Assembly (NCBI RefSeq): GCF_000718515.1 | Contig: NZ_JNZS01000032.1 | Location: 1-51,756, forward strand | Length of the DNA: 51,756 nt | Reading direction: 5' to 3' | Origin: Micromonospora parva | Lineage (GTDB): Bacteria; Actinomycetota; Actinomycetes; Mycobacteriales; Micromonosporaceae | In this document: positions 29,901 through 36,493 of the stretch, one piece after another | Position numbering within the stretch: position 1 is the stretch's first letter | How the letters are laid out: each line of letters begins with the position of its first letter | Program-made: the position numbers and the translations under genes | Notes under the pieces: generated by a model | The model's database searches: none | What the model saw: only the letters and a program-made list of their open reading frames with translations | Told to the model about the DNA's origin: nothing

Positions 29901-30648
29901 GCACCTGGGTGACATCAGCGGCGGGCGGGGTGGTGCCGGTGCTGCCGGCCAGGATGACCTGGTCGCTCTCGTCAACCAGATAGATCAGGGCGAACGGCAC
30001 GTCGGCCCGGTACCGGCCGAGCACCCCGGCGGCGGTCCGGCCCAGCTCCACGGCGCTGCCGATGTCGCTCAGCTCGGCACCCAGCTCGGAGAGCGCCCGC
30101 AGCCGGCGCTCACCGAGCACCCGCCCGGTGGTCTCGCTGACGATGCAGTAGACGCCGCTGACCGAACCGTCGTCACCCCGGATCGGGTCGTACGAGACGT
30201 TGAAGTACGTCTGCTCGACGAAGCCGTGCCGGTCCAGCAGAAAGGGATGGTCCTCGCCCCGGTAGGAGCGCCCGGTGCGCCGTACCCCGTCGAGCAGCGG
30301 ACCGAGCACCGCCCACGTCTCCGACCAGTACGCGCGGGCCGGCTGGCCGATCACGTCCGGATGCTTGGCGCCGATGGTCGGCCGGTACGCGTCGTTGTAG
30401 AAGGCCAACTGCTCGTCGCCCCAGAACATCACGATCGGGGAACTGGAGGCGAGCATCATCCCGACCGCGGTGGTGAGCGCCGGGGGCCACTGACCGGGCT
30501 CACCCAGCGGGCCGGAGGACCAGTCGAAGCGGGCCAACCGGTCGCCCATCTCGCCACCGGCCGAGAAGGCGGCAGCCAGCATCGGGGAGATCTCGTGACC
30601 GGACACGCCGGGATGCCCGATGTCCGCGCCCCCCTGGGCCGAGCTCAT
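26992..30648 (-). CDS. Hybrid PAS-GAF-histidine kinase-receiver-SpoIIE-RsbW protein
   Basis: A 1218-residue cytosolic protein. I read a PAS-like sensor (about 60-175), GAF (185-325), HisKA with SHEFRTP (His355), and HATPase_c with SNAVKF, DTGIGI and GTGIGLALV (455-565). A receiver follows with phospho-acceptor Asp669 (LTDVMMPRLDG) and Lys721 (620-735), then a second GAF (755-855). The SpoIIE-type PP2C phosphatase (860-1090) has GGDWYDA, GDVVGKG, YTDGLIE and RRDDVAV. The C-terminal RsbW-like ATPase (1095-1215) has SEAAANAIEH and GRGLALI. All catalytic residues look intact. It probably converts stress signals into partner-switching control with the adjacent STAS protein. No membrane segment is visible. 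Confidence 0.94.
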   Translation of the reverse strand: MSSAQGGADIGHPGVSGHEISPMLAAAFSAGGEMGDRLARFDWSSGPLGEPGQWPPALTTAVGMMLASSSPIVMFWGDEQLAFYNDAYRPTIGAKHPDVIGQPARAYWSETWAVLGPLLDGVRRTGRSYRGEDHPFLLDRHGFVEQTYFNVSYDPIRGDDGSVSGVYCIVSETTGRVLGERRLRALSELGAELSDIGSAVELGRTAAGVLGRYRADVPFALIYLVDESDQVILAGSTGTTPPAADVTQVLTRLIADGSPATVEVAGLLDASPVDAADQALVLPLTATNQTVGALIVGVARQLPLSDDYRNFFGLVAAQISKALGTQRAYEEERARAAELAALDRAKTNFFANVSHEFRTPLTLVLGPLEDMLADPELPAAETDRLTMMHRNALRLLKLVNTVLDFSRLESGRLAARYQPTDLAGYTARLASTFRSATDRAGLRLVVDCPPLPTAVFVDRDMWEKIVLNLVSNAVKFTFDGEIRVRIRAVQGAARLEVTDTGIGIVPEELPHVFERFHRVPGVRARTHEGTGIGLALVRELVEMHGGEVGLTSQVDVGSTFTVTVPFGSAHLPAERVVAFDPLPEGEPEQARLFVAETALWAGVAPAPEVDRQPATALPAGRILVVDDNADLQEHVSRLLSPTWEVVTANDGLDALPMAREGGFDLVLTDVMMPRLDGFGLVSALRADPRTRYVPIVLLSARAGSAEAVAGLAVGADDYLTKPFSAQELIARVRANVELGQLRGQIIRRLRALADAAVAVNTARSTADVLQVAARHALSLAEAARVVVTAAEARFEADGGGITAADPSFVAELTGTAGRKLGELQVWRADGDEAQADDAALTQLARLVGVRLENAQLYEAEHRIATTLQHSLLPRSLPQLPGAVVASRYLPGSADVEVGGDWYDAVALNGDELVLVIGDVVGKGVPAAAAMGQLRNALRAYVLEGFDPGESLTRLNRLVGSTEGRSFATVVCLMFNPRTGRLRYASAGHPSPLLITGGDVAFLHDRALGPPVGALPGATYESVEAELPAGSRLLLYTDGLIEDRQIGIDASLAQLRVDAAAPSEHVVDLIDAVVERVTGRPRRDDVAVLALEAAELNRFALRLPADPTRLSVLRKRLEDFLVAHSVGETDLFDLTVAVSEAAANAIEHPIHPAEAMISVEVAIEGRTVTATVRDSGQWRESTGSGFRGRGLALIRALGDLSVQRTDEGTEVTLRRQLQD

Positions 30649-30710
30649 GCAGCCTCCCGCTCCGGCCGTACCCCTCAGCCGTTGATCTTCACCCCGCCGT
30701 GCTCCGACTT

Positions 30711-30736
30711 GTACCCAAGCGAACCGGCAACGTAAC
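30711..30736 (-). promoter_or_regulatory. Possible SigB-type promoter of the hybrid sensor gene
   Basis: On the minus strand GTTA (30736-30733), 16 bases, then GGGTAC (30716-30711) resemble the general stress promoter of actinomycetes (G..T, 14-16 bases, GGGTAC/T). The fourth base of the -35 box does not match. A second GGGTAC lies at 30672-30667, about 20 bases before the start codon, with a less suitable -35. If real, the gene would be under the sigma-factor class its product is expected to control. Confidence 0.35.
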
Positions 30737-30841
30737 GCATCACGGGCGCGCGACGCTGGTTAGCTACGCCTGAACCGTCGGGCACCGGACAGTACGGACG
30801 ACCACGGCGTCGAACGGCGGTGATCCCAGTGCGCTGACGGG

Positions 30842-31393
30842 TCAGAAGACGGGCAGGCCGTCGATGCTCGCCGCGTTCTTGGTGGCCCGGTAGACGACCA
30901 GGTCGTCGGTGCTGCGGCGGGAGTGTGAGGTGAGCAACAGATCACGTTCGGCCCGGAAGTCCATCAGTGGCACCGCGTACCCGCAGGAGTCACTGACCCG
31001 CTCCACCTCGACACTGATGACAGCCCGGACGGCGTGCACGTCCGGCGGTGCCGGAAACTCGGCGAGCCGATCGGCGAACCCGTCCTCGGTCACCGCGACG
31101 CTGCTGCCCCGACCGTGCAACCGGACGATCTTCGGCGGGCCGTCGAAGGCACAGAACATCAGCGTGATCCGGCCGTTGTCCCGCAGGTGGGCGATGGTCT
31201 CCGCGCCGCTGCCGTGATAGTCGAGGTAGGCCACCCGGTGCGGGCCGAGGATCACGAACGTGCCCCGCATGCCCTTCGGCGACACGTTGACGTGCCCCTC
31301 GGCACCGGACGGCGCGGTGGCCACGAAGAAGAGCGGCTGGGCCGCGATGAACTCACGCAGACGACCGTCGATCTCCGGGTAGACCTTGCCCAT
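30842..31393 (-). CDS. Pyridoxamine 5'-phosphate oxidase fold protein
   Basis: A 183-residue flavin-binding split-barrel protein. It starts MGKVYPEIDGRLREFIAAQPLFFVATAP from the ATG at 31393, which has GGGAGGA upstream. A GTG 17 codons upstream overlaps the stop of the hydrolase gene and is possible. Conserved parts are HVNVSPKGMRGTFVILGPHRVAYLDYHGSGAETIAHLRDNGRITLMFCAF and the C-terminal SCGYAVP. This subgroup binds FMN or F420 and is generally uncharacterised; it is not the PdxH of vitamin B6 synthesis. It is the last gene of the amine-catabolism-like run, and its link to that pathway is unclear. Confidence 0.88.
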   Translation of the reverse strand: MGKVYPEIDGRLREFIAAQPLFFVATAPSGAEGHVNVSPKGMRGTFVILGPHRVAYLDYHGSGAETIAHLRDNGRITLMFCAFDGPPKIVRLHGRGSSVAVTEDGFADRLAEFPAPPDVHAVRAVISVEVERVSDSCGYAVPLMDFRAERDLLLTSHSRRSTDDLVVYRATKNAASIDGLPVF

Positions 31394-31440
31394 CCGTCGA
31401 TCCTCCCATCCGCGCCATCGGCCGGCGGGGGCGATCTCAG

Positions 31441-32145
31441 TCACACCCGCTGGTCAGCCGCCCGCACCAACGCCGTGATCGGACGGGGATCCCGCTCGTT
31501 CTCCGGATGCCACTGCACCCCGAGCACGAACGGCCGGGCCGGATCCTCCACCGCCTCGACCACCCCGTCCCCCGCCCACCCGGTCACCGTGAGCCGGCCC
31601 GGATCGGCCACTGCCTGGTGGTGGTACGAGTTGACCTGGTCGACCCCCGCCAGCACCGACGCGGCCAGGCTCCCCGGCGCGAACCGCACCGGGTGCGCCC
31701 CGTACACGCCGGGCGCCGGACGGTGCGCCTCGTGACCCACCACGTCGGGCAGGTGCTGGTGCAGGGCGCCACCGTACGCGACCGCGAGCAACTGCATCCC
31801 CCGGCACACGCCCAGCACCGGCAGCCCGGCGGCGAGCGCGGCGGCCAACACCGTCAGCTCGCCGGCGTCCCGGTCCGGCCGGTCCTCGGTACGCGGGTCA
31901 GTCGGCTGGCCGTACCGCCCCGGGTTGACGTCCGCGCCACCGGCCAGCAACAACCCGTCCAGGACACCCACCACGTCCGCGTCCACGTCGTCGGGCGGCA
32001 GCACCACCGCCCGGCCACCAGCGGCCGTCACCGCCCGGGTGTACGCCTCCGGCACCAGCACCGCCCGCACACCCCGCCAGACAGCCCAGTCGGCCGGCTC
32101 GACGTACGCGCTGACCCCGATCAGCGGCCTCCGCTGAGTTGGCAC
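31441..32145 (-). CDS. Gamma-glutamyl hydrolase, class I glutamine amidotransferase-like (PuuD-type)
   Basis: A 234-residue peptidase C26 protein. The nucleophile is Cys in LGVCRGMQLLAVAYGG; the catalytic His and Glu are in LGVQWHPENE. Further PuuD-like marks are LLAGGADVNPGRYG, GVYGAHPVRF and VNSYHHQAV. PuuD releases GABA and glutamate from gamma-glutamyl-GABA, the last step of the gamma-glutamylated putrescine route. I prefer the GTG at 32145 (MPTQRRPLIGVSAY). The frame is open to a GTG at 32184 overlapping the SDR stop, but those 13 codons consist of a dispersed repeat. Confidence 0.88.
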   Translation of the reverse strand: MPTQRRPLIGVSAYVEPADWAVWRGVRAVLVPEAYTRAVTAAGGRAVVLPPDDVDADVVGVLDGLLLAGGADVNPGRYGQPTDPRTEDRPDRDAGELTVLAAALAAGLPVLGVCRGMQLLAVAYGGALHQHLPDVVGHEAHRPAPGVYGAHPVRFAPGSLAASVLAGVDQVNSYHHQAVADPGRLTVTGWAGDGVVEAVEDPARPFVLGVQWHPENERDPRPITALVRAADQRV

Positions 32146-32146
32146 C

Positions 32147-32184
32147 GTTCGCGACTGCGGGGCTCGCACACCCGCGCTCCTCAC
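32147..32184. repeat. Solo relative of the 57-bp repeat at the SDR/hydrolase junction
   Basis: The sequence begins GTTCGCGACTGCGGGGCTCG and ends GCGCTCCTCAC, matching both ends of the 57-bp unit at 25515-25671 with a diverged, shorter middle. As there, it lies just downstream of a minus-strand stop codon (SDR, TGA at 32183-32181), with that codon embedded in its end. Confidence 0.75.
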
Positions 32185-32957
32185 AGGGGGGTCACGTAGG
32201 CGCCGGTGATGCCACCGTCGACCACGAACTGCGCGGCGGTCATGAACGAGGCGTCGTCACTGGCCAGGAACGCCACCGCGGCGGCGATCTCCTCCGGTTG
32301 CCCGAAGCGGCCCATCGGCACGTGCACCAGCCGGCGGGCGGCCCGTTCCGGGTCGGCGGCGAAGAGCTCCAGCAGCAACGGGGTAGCGACCGGGCCGGGG
32401 CAGAGCGCGTTCACCCGGATGCCCTCCCGGGCGAACTGGACCCCCAGCTCCCGGGTCATCGCCAGCACCCCGCCCTTGCTGGCGGTGTACGCGATCTGCG
32501 ACGTCGCCGCGCCCATCAACGCCACGAACGACGCGGTGTTGATGATCGAGCCCTTGCCCTGCCGCCGCATGTGCGGAATGGCGTACTTGCAGCACAGGTA
32601 GACGCTCGTGGTGTTGACCCGCAGCACCCGCTCCCAGGCGTCCAGGCCGGTGTCCAGGATGGAGTCGTCGTCCGGCGGTGAGATGCCGGCGTTGTTGAAC
32701 GCGATGTCCACCCGGCCGTGCCGGTCGGCCACCCCGTCGAACAGGTCGCGTACCGCCGACTCGTCGGTCACGTCGGTGGCCACGAACTCGCCGCCGCACT
32801 CCTGCGCGGCCTTCGCGCCGGCGTCCGTATCGATGTCCACGCAGACCACCCGGGCCCCCTCGGCGGCGAACCGTCGCACGGTGGCCAACCCGATGCCGCT
32901 GCCCGCTCCGGTGACCACTGCCACCCGGTCCTGCAACCGACCCTGCACTGGCCTCAC
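32181..32957 (-). CDS. SDR family oxidoreductase
   Basis: A 258-residue short-chain dehydrogenase/reductase. The cofactor loop is TGAGSGIGLA (about 16-25), Asp in VVCVDIDTDAG favours NAD(H), and NNAG follows near residue 88. The active site has Ser in NTASFVAL and YTASK, and the C-terminus ends SDDASFMTAAQFVVDGGITGAYV, typical of the FabG-like classical group. The GTG at 32957 overlaps the ALDH stop by 4 bases; a GTG three codons later is also served by GAGGAG. In this cluster it may oxidise or reduce a hydroxy or aldehyde intermediate; the true substrate is unknown. Confidence 0.92.
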   Translation of the reverse strand: MRPVQGRLQDRVAVVTGAGSGIGLATVRRFAAEGARVVCVDIDTDAGAKAAQECGGEFVATDVTDESAVRDLFDGVADRHGRVDIAFNNAGISPPDDDSILDTGLDAWERVLRVNTTSVYLCCKYAIPHMRRQGKGSIINTASFVALMGAATSQIAYTASKGGVLAMTRELGVQFAREGIRVNALCPGPVATPLLLELFAADPERAARRLVHVPMGRFGQPEEIAAAVAFLASDDASFMTAAQFVVDGGITGAYVTPL

Positions 32958-34309
32958 TCCTCTGTCGCGATGAAGACGTTCTTGACGTCGGTGAAGGAGT
33001 GCAGCGCGTCCGGGCCCAGCTCACGGCCGAGCCCGGACCGCTTCATCCCGCCGAACGGGGTCCAGTAGCGCACCGAGGAGTGCGAATTGACGCTGAGGTT
33101 GCCCGAGTCGACGGCACGGGCCAGGCGCAGGGCCCGACCGACGTCCCGGGTCCAGATCGAGCCGGAGAGGCCGTACTCGGTGTCGTTGGCGAGCCGGATC
33201 GCGTCCGCCTCGTCGTCGAACGGCAGCACCGAGACCACCGGGCCGAAGATCTCCTCCCGCCAGTGCCGGTCGGCTGGCGAGTCGGCCAGCAGCACCGTGG
33301 GCGCGTGCCAGAAACCGCCGCCGTCGGGGCAGGAGCCGGTGAAGGCGACTGTCGCACCGGTGAGGTAACCGGCGACCCGGTCCCGCTGGGCGGCGGAGAT
33401 CAGCGGGCCCATCTCGGCGGTGTCGCGGGACGGGTCCTCGACGCGTACCGCGCGTACCGCTGGTTCGAGCAGTTCCAGGAACCGGTCGTACACCGGACGT
33501 TGGACCAGGATCCGCGACCGTGCGCAGCAGTCCTGGCCGGCGTTGTCGAAGACCGCGCCCGGCGCGGTGGCGGCGGCGCGTTCCAGGTCGGCGTCGGCGA
33601 ACACGATGTTCGCGCTCTTGCCGCCCAACTCCAGGGTGAGTCGCTTCACCTGGGCGGCGCAGCCGGCCATGATCCGGGTGCCGACCTCGGTGGAGCCGGT
33701 GAAGCAGATCTTGCGGACCGCCGGGTGGCTGACGAACCGTTCCCCCACCACGTCACCGGCTCCCGGGATCACTGTGAAGACGTCGTCGGGCAGGCCCGCC
33801 TCACGGGCCAGCTCGGCCAGGCGCAGCGCGGTGAGCGGAGTCAACTCGGCGGGTTTGAGCACCACTGTGTTGCCGGCGGCGAGCGCCGGGGCGAACCCCC
33901 AGGCGGCGATCGGCATGGGGAAGTTCCAGGGCACGATCACGCCGACCACACCGAGTGGCTCGTGGAAGGTGACGTCCAGCCCACCGGGCACGGGGATCTG
34001 CCGGCCGGTCAGCCGCTCCGGGGCTCCGGCGTAGTAGTCGAGCACGTCACGGACGTTGCCGGCCTCCCAGCGGGCGTTGCCGATGGTGTGCCCGGAGTTG
34101 CGCACCTCCAGCCCGGCCAGCTCGTCCACGTGCGCGTCCACAACGGCGGCGAACCGCCGCAGCAACCGCGCCCGGTCCCCCGGCGCGACGCCCCGCCACG
34201 CCTCGAACGCGGCCGCCGCCCGCGAGATCGCGGCGTCGACGTCCCCCACCGTGGCCCCAGGAACCTCCCGAAACCCCTGCCCCGAGGCCGGGTCAACAAC
34301 AACTGTCAC
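32954..34309 (-). CDS. Aldehyde dehydrogenase (PuuC/GabD-like)
   Basis: A 451-residue NAD(P)-dependent aldehyde dehydrogenase. Conserved parts are VGVIVPWNFPMPIAAWGFAPALAAGNTVVLKPAE, the cofactor loop FTGSTEVGTRIM, the general base Glu in LELGGKSANIVF and the nucleophile in NAGQDCCARSR. The ending EIFGPVVSVLPFDDE and GYGLSGS-like segment are also intact. It is slightly short at the N-terminus compared with 475-495-residue relatives, but all catalytic parts are present. The GTG at 34309 follows a G-rich stretch. In context it probably oxidises gamma-glutamyl-aminobutyraldehyde or a similar aldehyde to the acid. Confidence 0.92.
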   Translation of the reverse strand: MTVVVDPASGQGFREVPGATVGDVDAAISRAAAAFEAWRGVAPGDRARLLRRFAAVVDAHVDELAGLEVRNSGHTIGNARWEAGNVRDVLDYYAGAPERLTGRQIPVPGGLDVTFHEPLGVVGVIVPWNFPMPIAAWGFAPALAAGNTVVLKPAELTPLTALRLAELAREAGLPDDVFTVIPGAGDVVGERFVSHPAVRKICFTGSTEVGTRIMAGCAAQVKRLTLELGGKSANIVFADADLERAAATAPGAVFDNAGQDCCARSRILVQRPVYDRFLELLEPAVRAVRVEDPSRDTAEMGPLISAAQRDRVAGYLTGATVAFTGSCPDGGGFWHAPTVLLADSPADRHWREEIFGPVVSVLPFDDEADAIRLANDTEYGLSGSIWTRDVGRALRLARAVDSGNLSVNSHSSVRYWTPFGGMKRSGLGRELGPDALHSFTDVKNVFIATEE

Positions 34310-34330
34310 GCCCCACCCACCCCTCCCCTA

Positions 34331-34404
34331 CGCGATCTTGCAGTTTCTGCCCGGGCAAAAGCCTTATCTGTACGCAGACCGGCGACACAAAGTGCAAGAT
34401 CGCG
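34331..34404. repeat. Dispersed palindrome E after the glutamine-synthetase-like gene
   Basis: Arms 34331-34346 (CGCGATCTTGCAGTTT) and 34389-34404 pair over 16 bases with one mismatch around a 42-base spacer. It begins 15 bases past the stop of the ligase gene and ends 21 bases before the aldehyde dehydrogenase start. Its right arm shares AAAGTGCAAGATCGC with the element at 150-220. It may act as a terminator or mRNA-stability hairpin. Confidence 0.8.
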
Positions 34405-34419
34405 GCGGGTTTCGGGGGG

Positions 34420-35784
34420 TCAGAGGCGTTCGAAGCCACGGGTCAGCTCCCAGTCCGTCACCGCGGCGTCGAAGGCCGCCAGCTCGACCCTCGCCTGGTT
34501 GGCGTAGTGGGCCACGACCTCGTCGCCGAACGCCTCGCGGGCCACCGTCGAGCCCTCCCACAGGGCCAGGGCGTCGCGCAACGTGGTGGGGACACGCTCC
34601 GCCTCCGGGTCGTCGTACGCGTTGCCGGTGCACTCCTGCCCCAACTCCAACTCACCGTCGATGCCGTGCAACGCGCCGGCGACCAGCCCGGCGATCGCCA
34701 GGTACGGGTTGACGTCGGCGCCGGGCACCCGGTTCTCCACCCGCATGCCCTGCCCGTGCCCGACCACCCGCAACGCGCAGGTGCGGTTGTCGACGCCCCA
34801 GCGCAGCGCGGTCGGGGCGAACGAGCCCGGCTGATACCGCTTGTAGGAGTTGATGTTCGGGGCGAAGAGCAGGCTGAACTCCCGCATGGTGGCCAACAGC
34901 CCGGCGAGCACCCGCTGCCCGGTCGCCGACAGGTGCGCCGGCCCGTCGCCGAGCATCGCCGACGAACCCGACGAGTCCCGCAGCGAGAAGTGGATGTGGC
35001 AGGAGTTGCCCTCCCGCTCGTTCGGCTTGGCCATGAAGGTGATCGCCATGCCCTCCTGGGCGGCGATTTCCTTGGCCCCGTTCTTGTAGATGACGTGGTG
35101 GTCGGCGCAGGCCACCGCCTCGTCGTACCGGAAGGCGATCTCGTGCTGGCCGAGGTTGCACTCGCCCTTGGCGCTCTCCGGGGTGAGCCCGGCGCCGGCC
35201 ATCTCGGTGCGGATGCGGCGCAGCAGCGGCTCCACCCGGGCGGTGCCGAGCAGGGAGTAGTCCACGTTGTACTGGTTCGCCGGGGTCAGGTCCCGGTAGC
35301 CGCGCCGCCAGGCGTCCTCGTACGAGTCGCGGAACAGCACGAACTCCAGCTCGGTGCCGGCGTACGCGGTCAGCCCGTGCTCGGCCAGCCGGTCCAGTTG
35401 CCGGCGCAGGATCTGCCGGGGCGAGGCGACCACGTCACCCGAGCCGTCCAGCCAGGTCAGGTCGGCCAGCAGCAGGGCGGAGCCGGGCTGCCAGGGCATC
35501 CGGCGCAGGGTCGCGAAGTCGGGCACCATCGCGAAGTCGCCGTAGCCGCGGTCCCAGCTCGACATCGCGTACCCGTCGACGGTGTTCATGTCCACGTCGA
35601 CGGCGAGCAGGTAGTTGCACCCCTCGCTGCCGTGCTCGGCGACCTGATCGAGGAAGAACGGCGCGTGAAACCGTTTCCCCTGGAGGCGACCCTGCATGTC
35701 GACGAGGGCCAGCACCACGGTGTCGATCTCACCCTCGGCGACGGCGACCCGCAGTTGTTCCAGCGTGAGCGGTGCTTTCCTCAT
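34420..35784 (-). CDS. Glutamine synthetase family ligase (gamma-glutamylpolyamine synthetase-like)
   Basis: A 454-residue glutamine synthetase homologue. The metal-binding Glu residues are in AGTELEFVLF and ESAKGECNLGQHEIAFRYDEA, the His-containing NSCHIHFSL motif is present, and RVVGHGQGMRVENRVPGADVNPYLAIAGL forms the ATP/glutamate-binding end. The adenylylation loop of true GlnA is absent. This is the PuuA/GlnA3-like class that joins glutamate to polyamines, ethanolamine or other amines instead of ammonia. The ATG at 35784 has GGAGG upstream. A permease lies upstream; an aldehyde dehydrogenase and a gamma-glutamyl hydrolase follow, all on the same strand. Confidence 0.92.
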   Translation of the reverse strand: MRKAPLTLEQLRVAVAEGEIDTVVLALVDMQGRLQGKRFHAPFFLDQVAEHGSEGCNYLLAVDVDMNTVDGYAMSSWDRGYGDFAMVPDFATLRRMPWQPGSALLLADLTWLDGSGDVVASPRQILRRQLDRLAEHGLTAYAGTELEFVLFRDSYEDAWRRGYRDLTPANQYNVDYSLLGTARVEPLLRRIRTEMAGAGLTPESAKGECNLGQHEIAFRYDEAVACADHHVIYKNGAKEIAAQEGMAITFMAKPNEREGNSCHIHFSLRDSSGSSAMLGDGPAHLSATGQRVLAGLLATMREFSLLFAPNINSYKRYQPGSFAPTALRWGVDNRTCALRVVGHGQGMRVENRVPGADVNPYLAIAGLVAGALHGIDGELELGQECTGNAYDDPEAERVPTTLRDALALWEGSTVAREAFGDEVVAHYANQARVELAAFDAAVTDWELTRGFERL

Positions 35785-36007
35785 TCGCGGGCCTCCATCA
35801 CCAAGGTCTACTGGCAAACCGGATCACCGTCAATGCCCCGTGCCGCCTGGGAACGAAACCGCGAGTTCGTCCGCGTCGTCCGATCGTTCGTCGCCGCGCC
35901 CGGGCTTGGTGCGATGCACATCCGGGCAGACCGGGAGCCGTCGGTCGCCGCCGAGGTGACACGGCGAGGCCGGTGTCCGAACTCCGAACGCCGGCCCCAC
36001 CCTCACG

Positions 36008-36421
36008 TCACTTCACAGTCCCCATCGACACCACGATGTCCTCCTTGCCGGTGTACGACCAGAACACCGGCTCGGCCGAGTAGCTCAGTTTCGCCTCGGC
36101 CCACAGAGGGCTCGACGAAACCACGAACCAGTCGTGGCTGCGGGACAGCAGATAGACGCCCCACCCGGGTTCGACCGCCAGTTCGTGCAGCCCCGTCAGA
36201 CGGCGCGTCTGCTCGGGATGCGCCCTGCGCAGCGACAGGCCGCGCAGCACGAACGGCGTGCACAGGTACGTCACGTCCTGGAACAGCACCTCAAGCCGGT
36301 ACTCGTGGGTGGAGCTGGCATCTGCCTGGAGCCACAGCTGGGTGTGCGTCCGACTGACGTGCGTGATCTGGAACAGCCGGTCCGGCGCCTCAAGCTCAGC
36401 GGTGATTTCGTTGCGGATCAT
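36008..36421 (-). CDS. Hypothetical protein, no family recognised
   Basis: A 137-residue soluble protein beginning MIRNEITAELEAPDRLFQIT. It is rich in aromatic residues and beta-prone (LWLQADASSTHEYRLEVLFQDVTYLC, VYLLSRSHDWFVVSSSPLWAE), suggesting a beta-sandwich or barrel. It has no signal peptide, membrane helix or catalytic motif that I can identify. AAGGGA lies eight bases before the ATG, supporting the start. It sits between the permease and the ligase gene on the same strand, with 72- and 223-base gaps, so it may have its own expression. The encoded composition is less Ala/Arg-heavy than its neighbours. Confidence 0.65.
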   Translation of the reverse strand: MIRNEITAELEAPDRLFQITHVSRTHTQLWLQADASSTHEYRLEVLFQDVTYLCTPFVLRGLSLRRAHPEQTRRLTGLHELAVEPGWGVYLLSRSHDWFVVSSSPLWAEAKLSYSAEPVFWSYTGKEDIVVSMGTVK

Positions 36422-36493
36422 GCGCTCACATCCCTTGAACTCTCGCCCGCCGGAAGTTGGACGAGTTCAGAGCCGCTCCTCGACGGTCACCGA

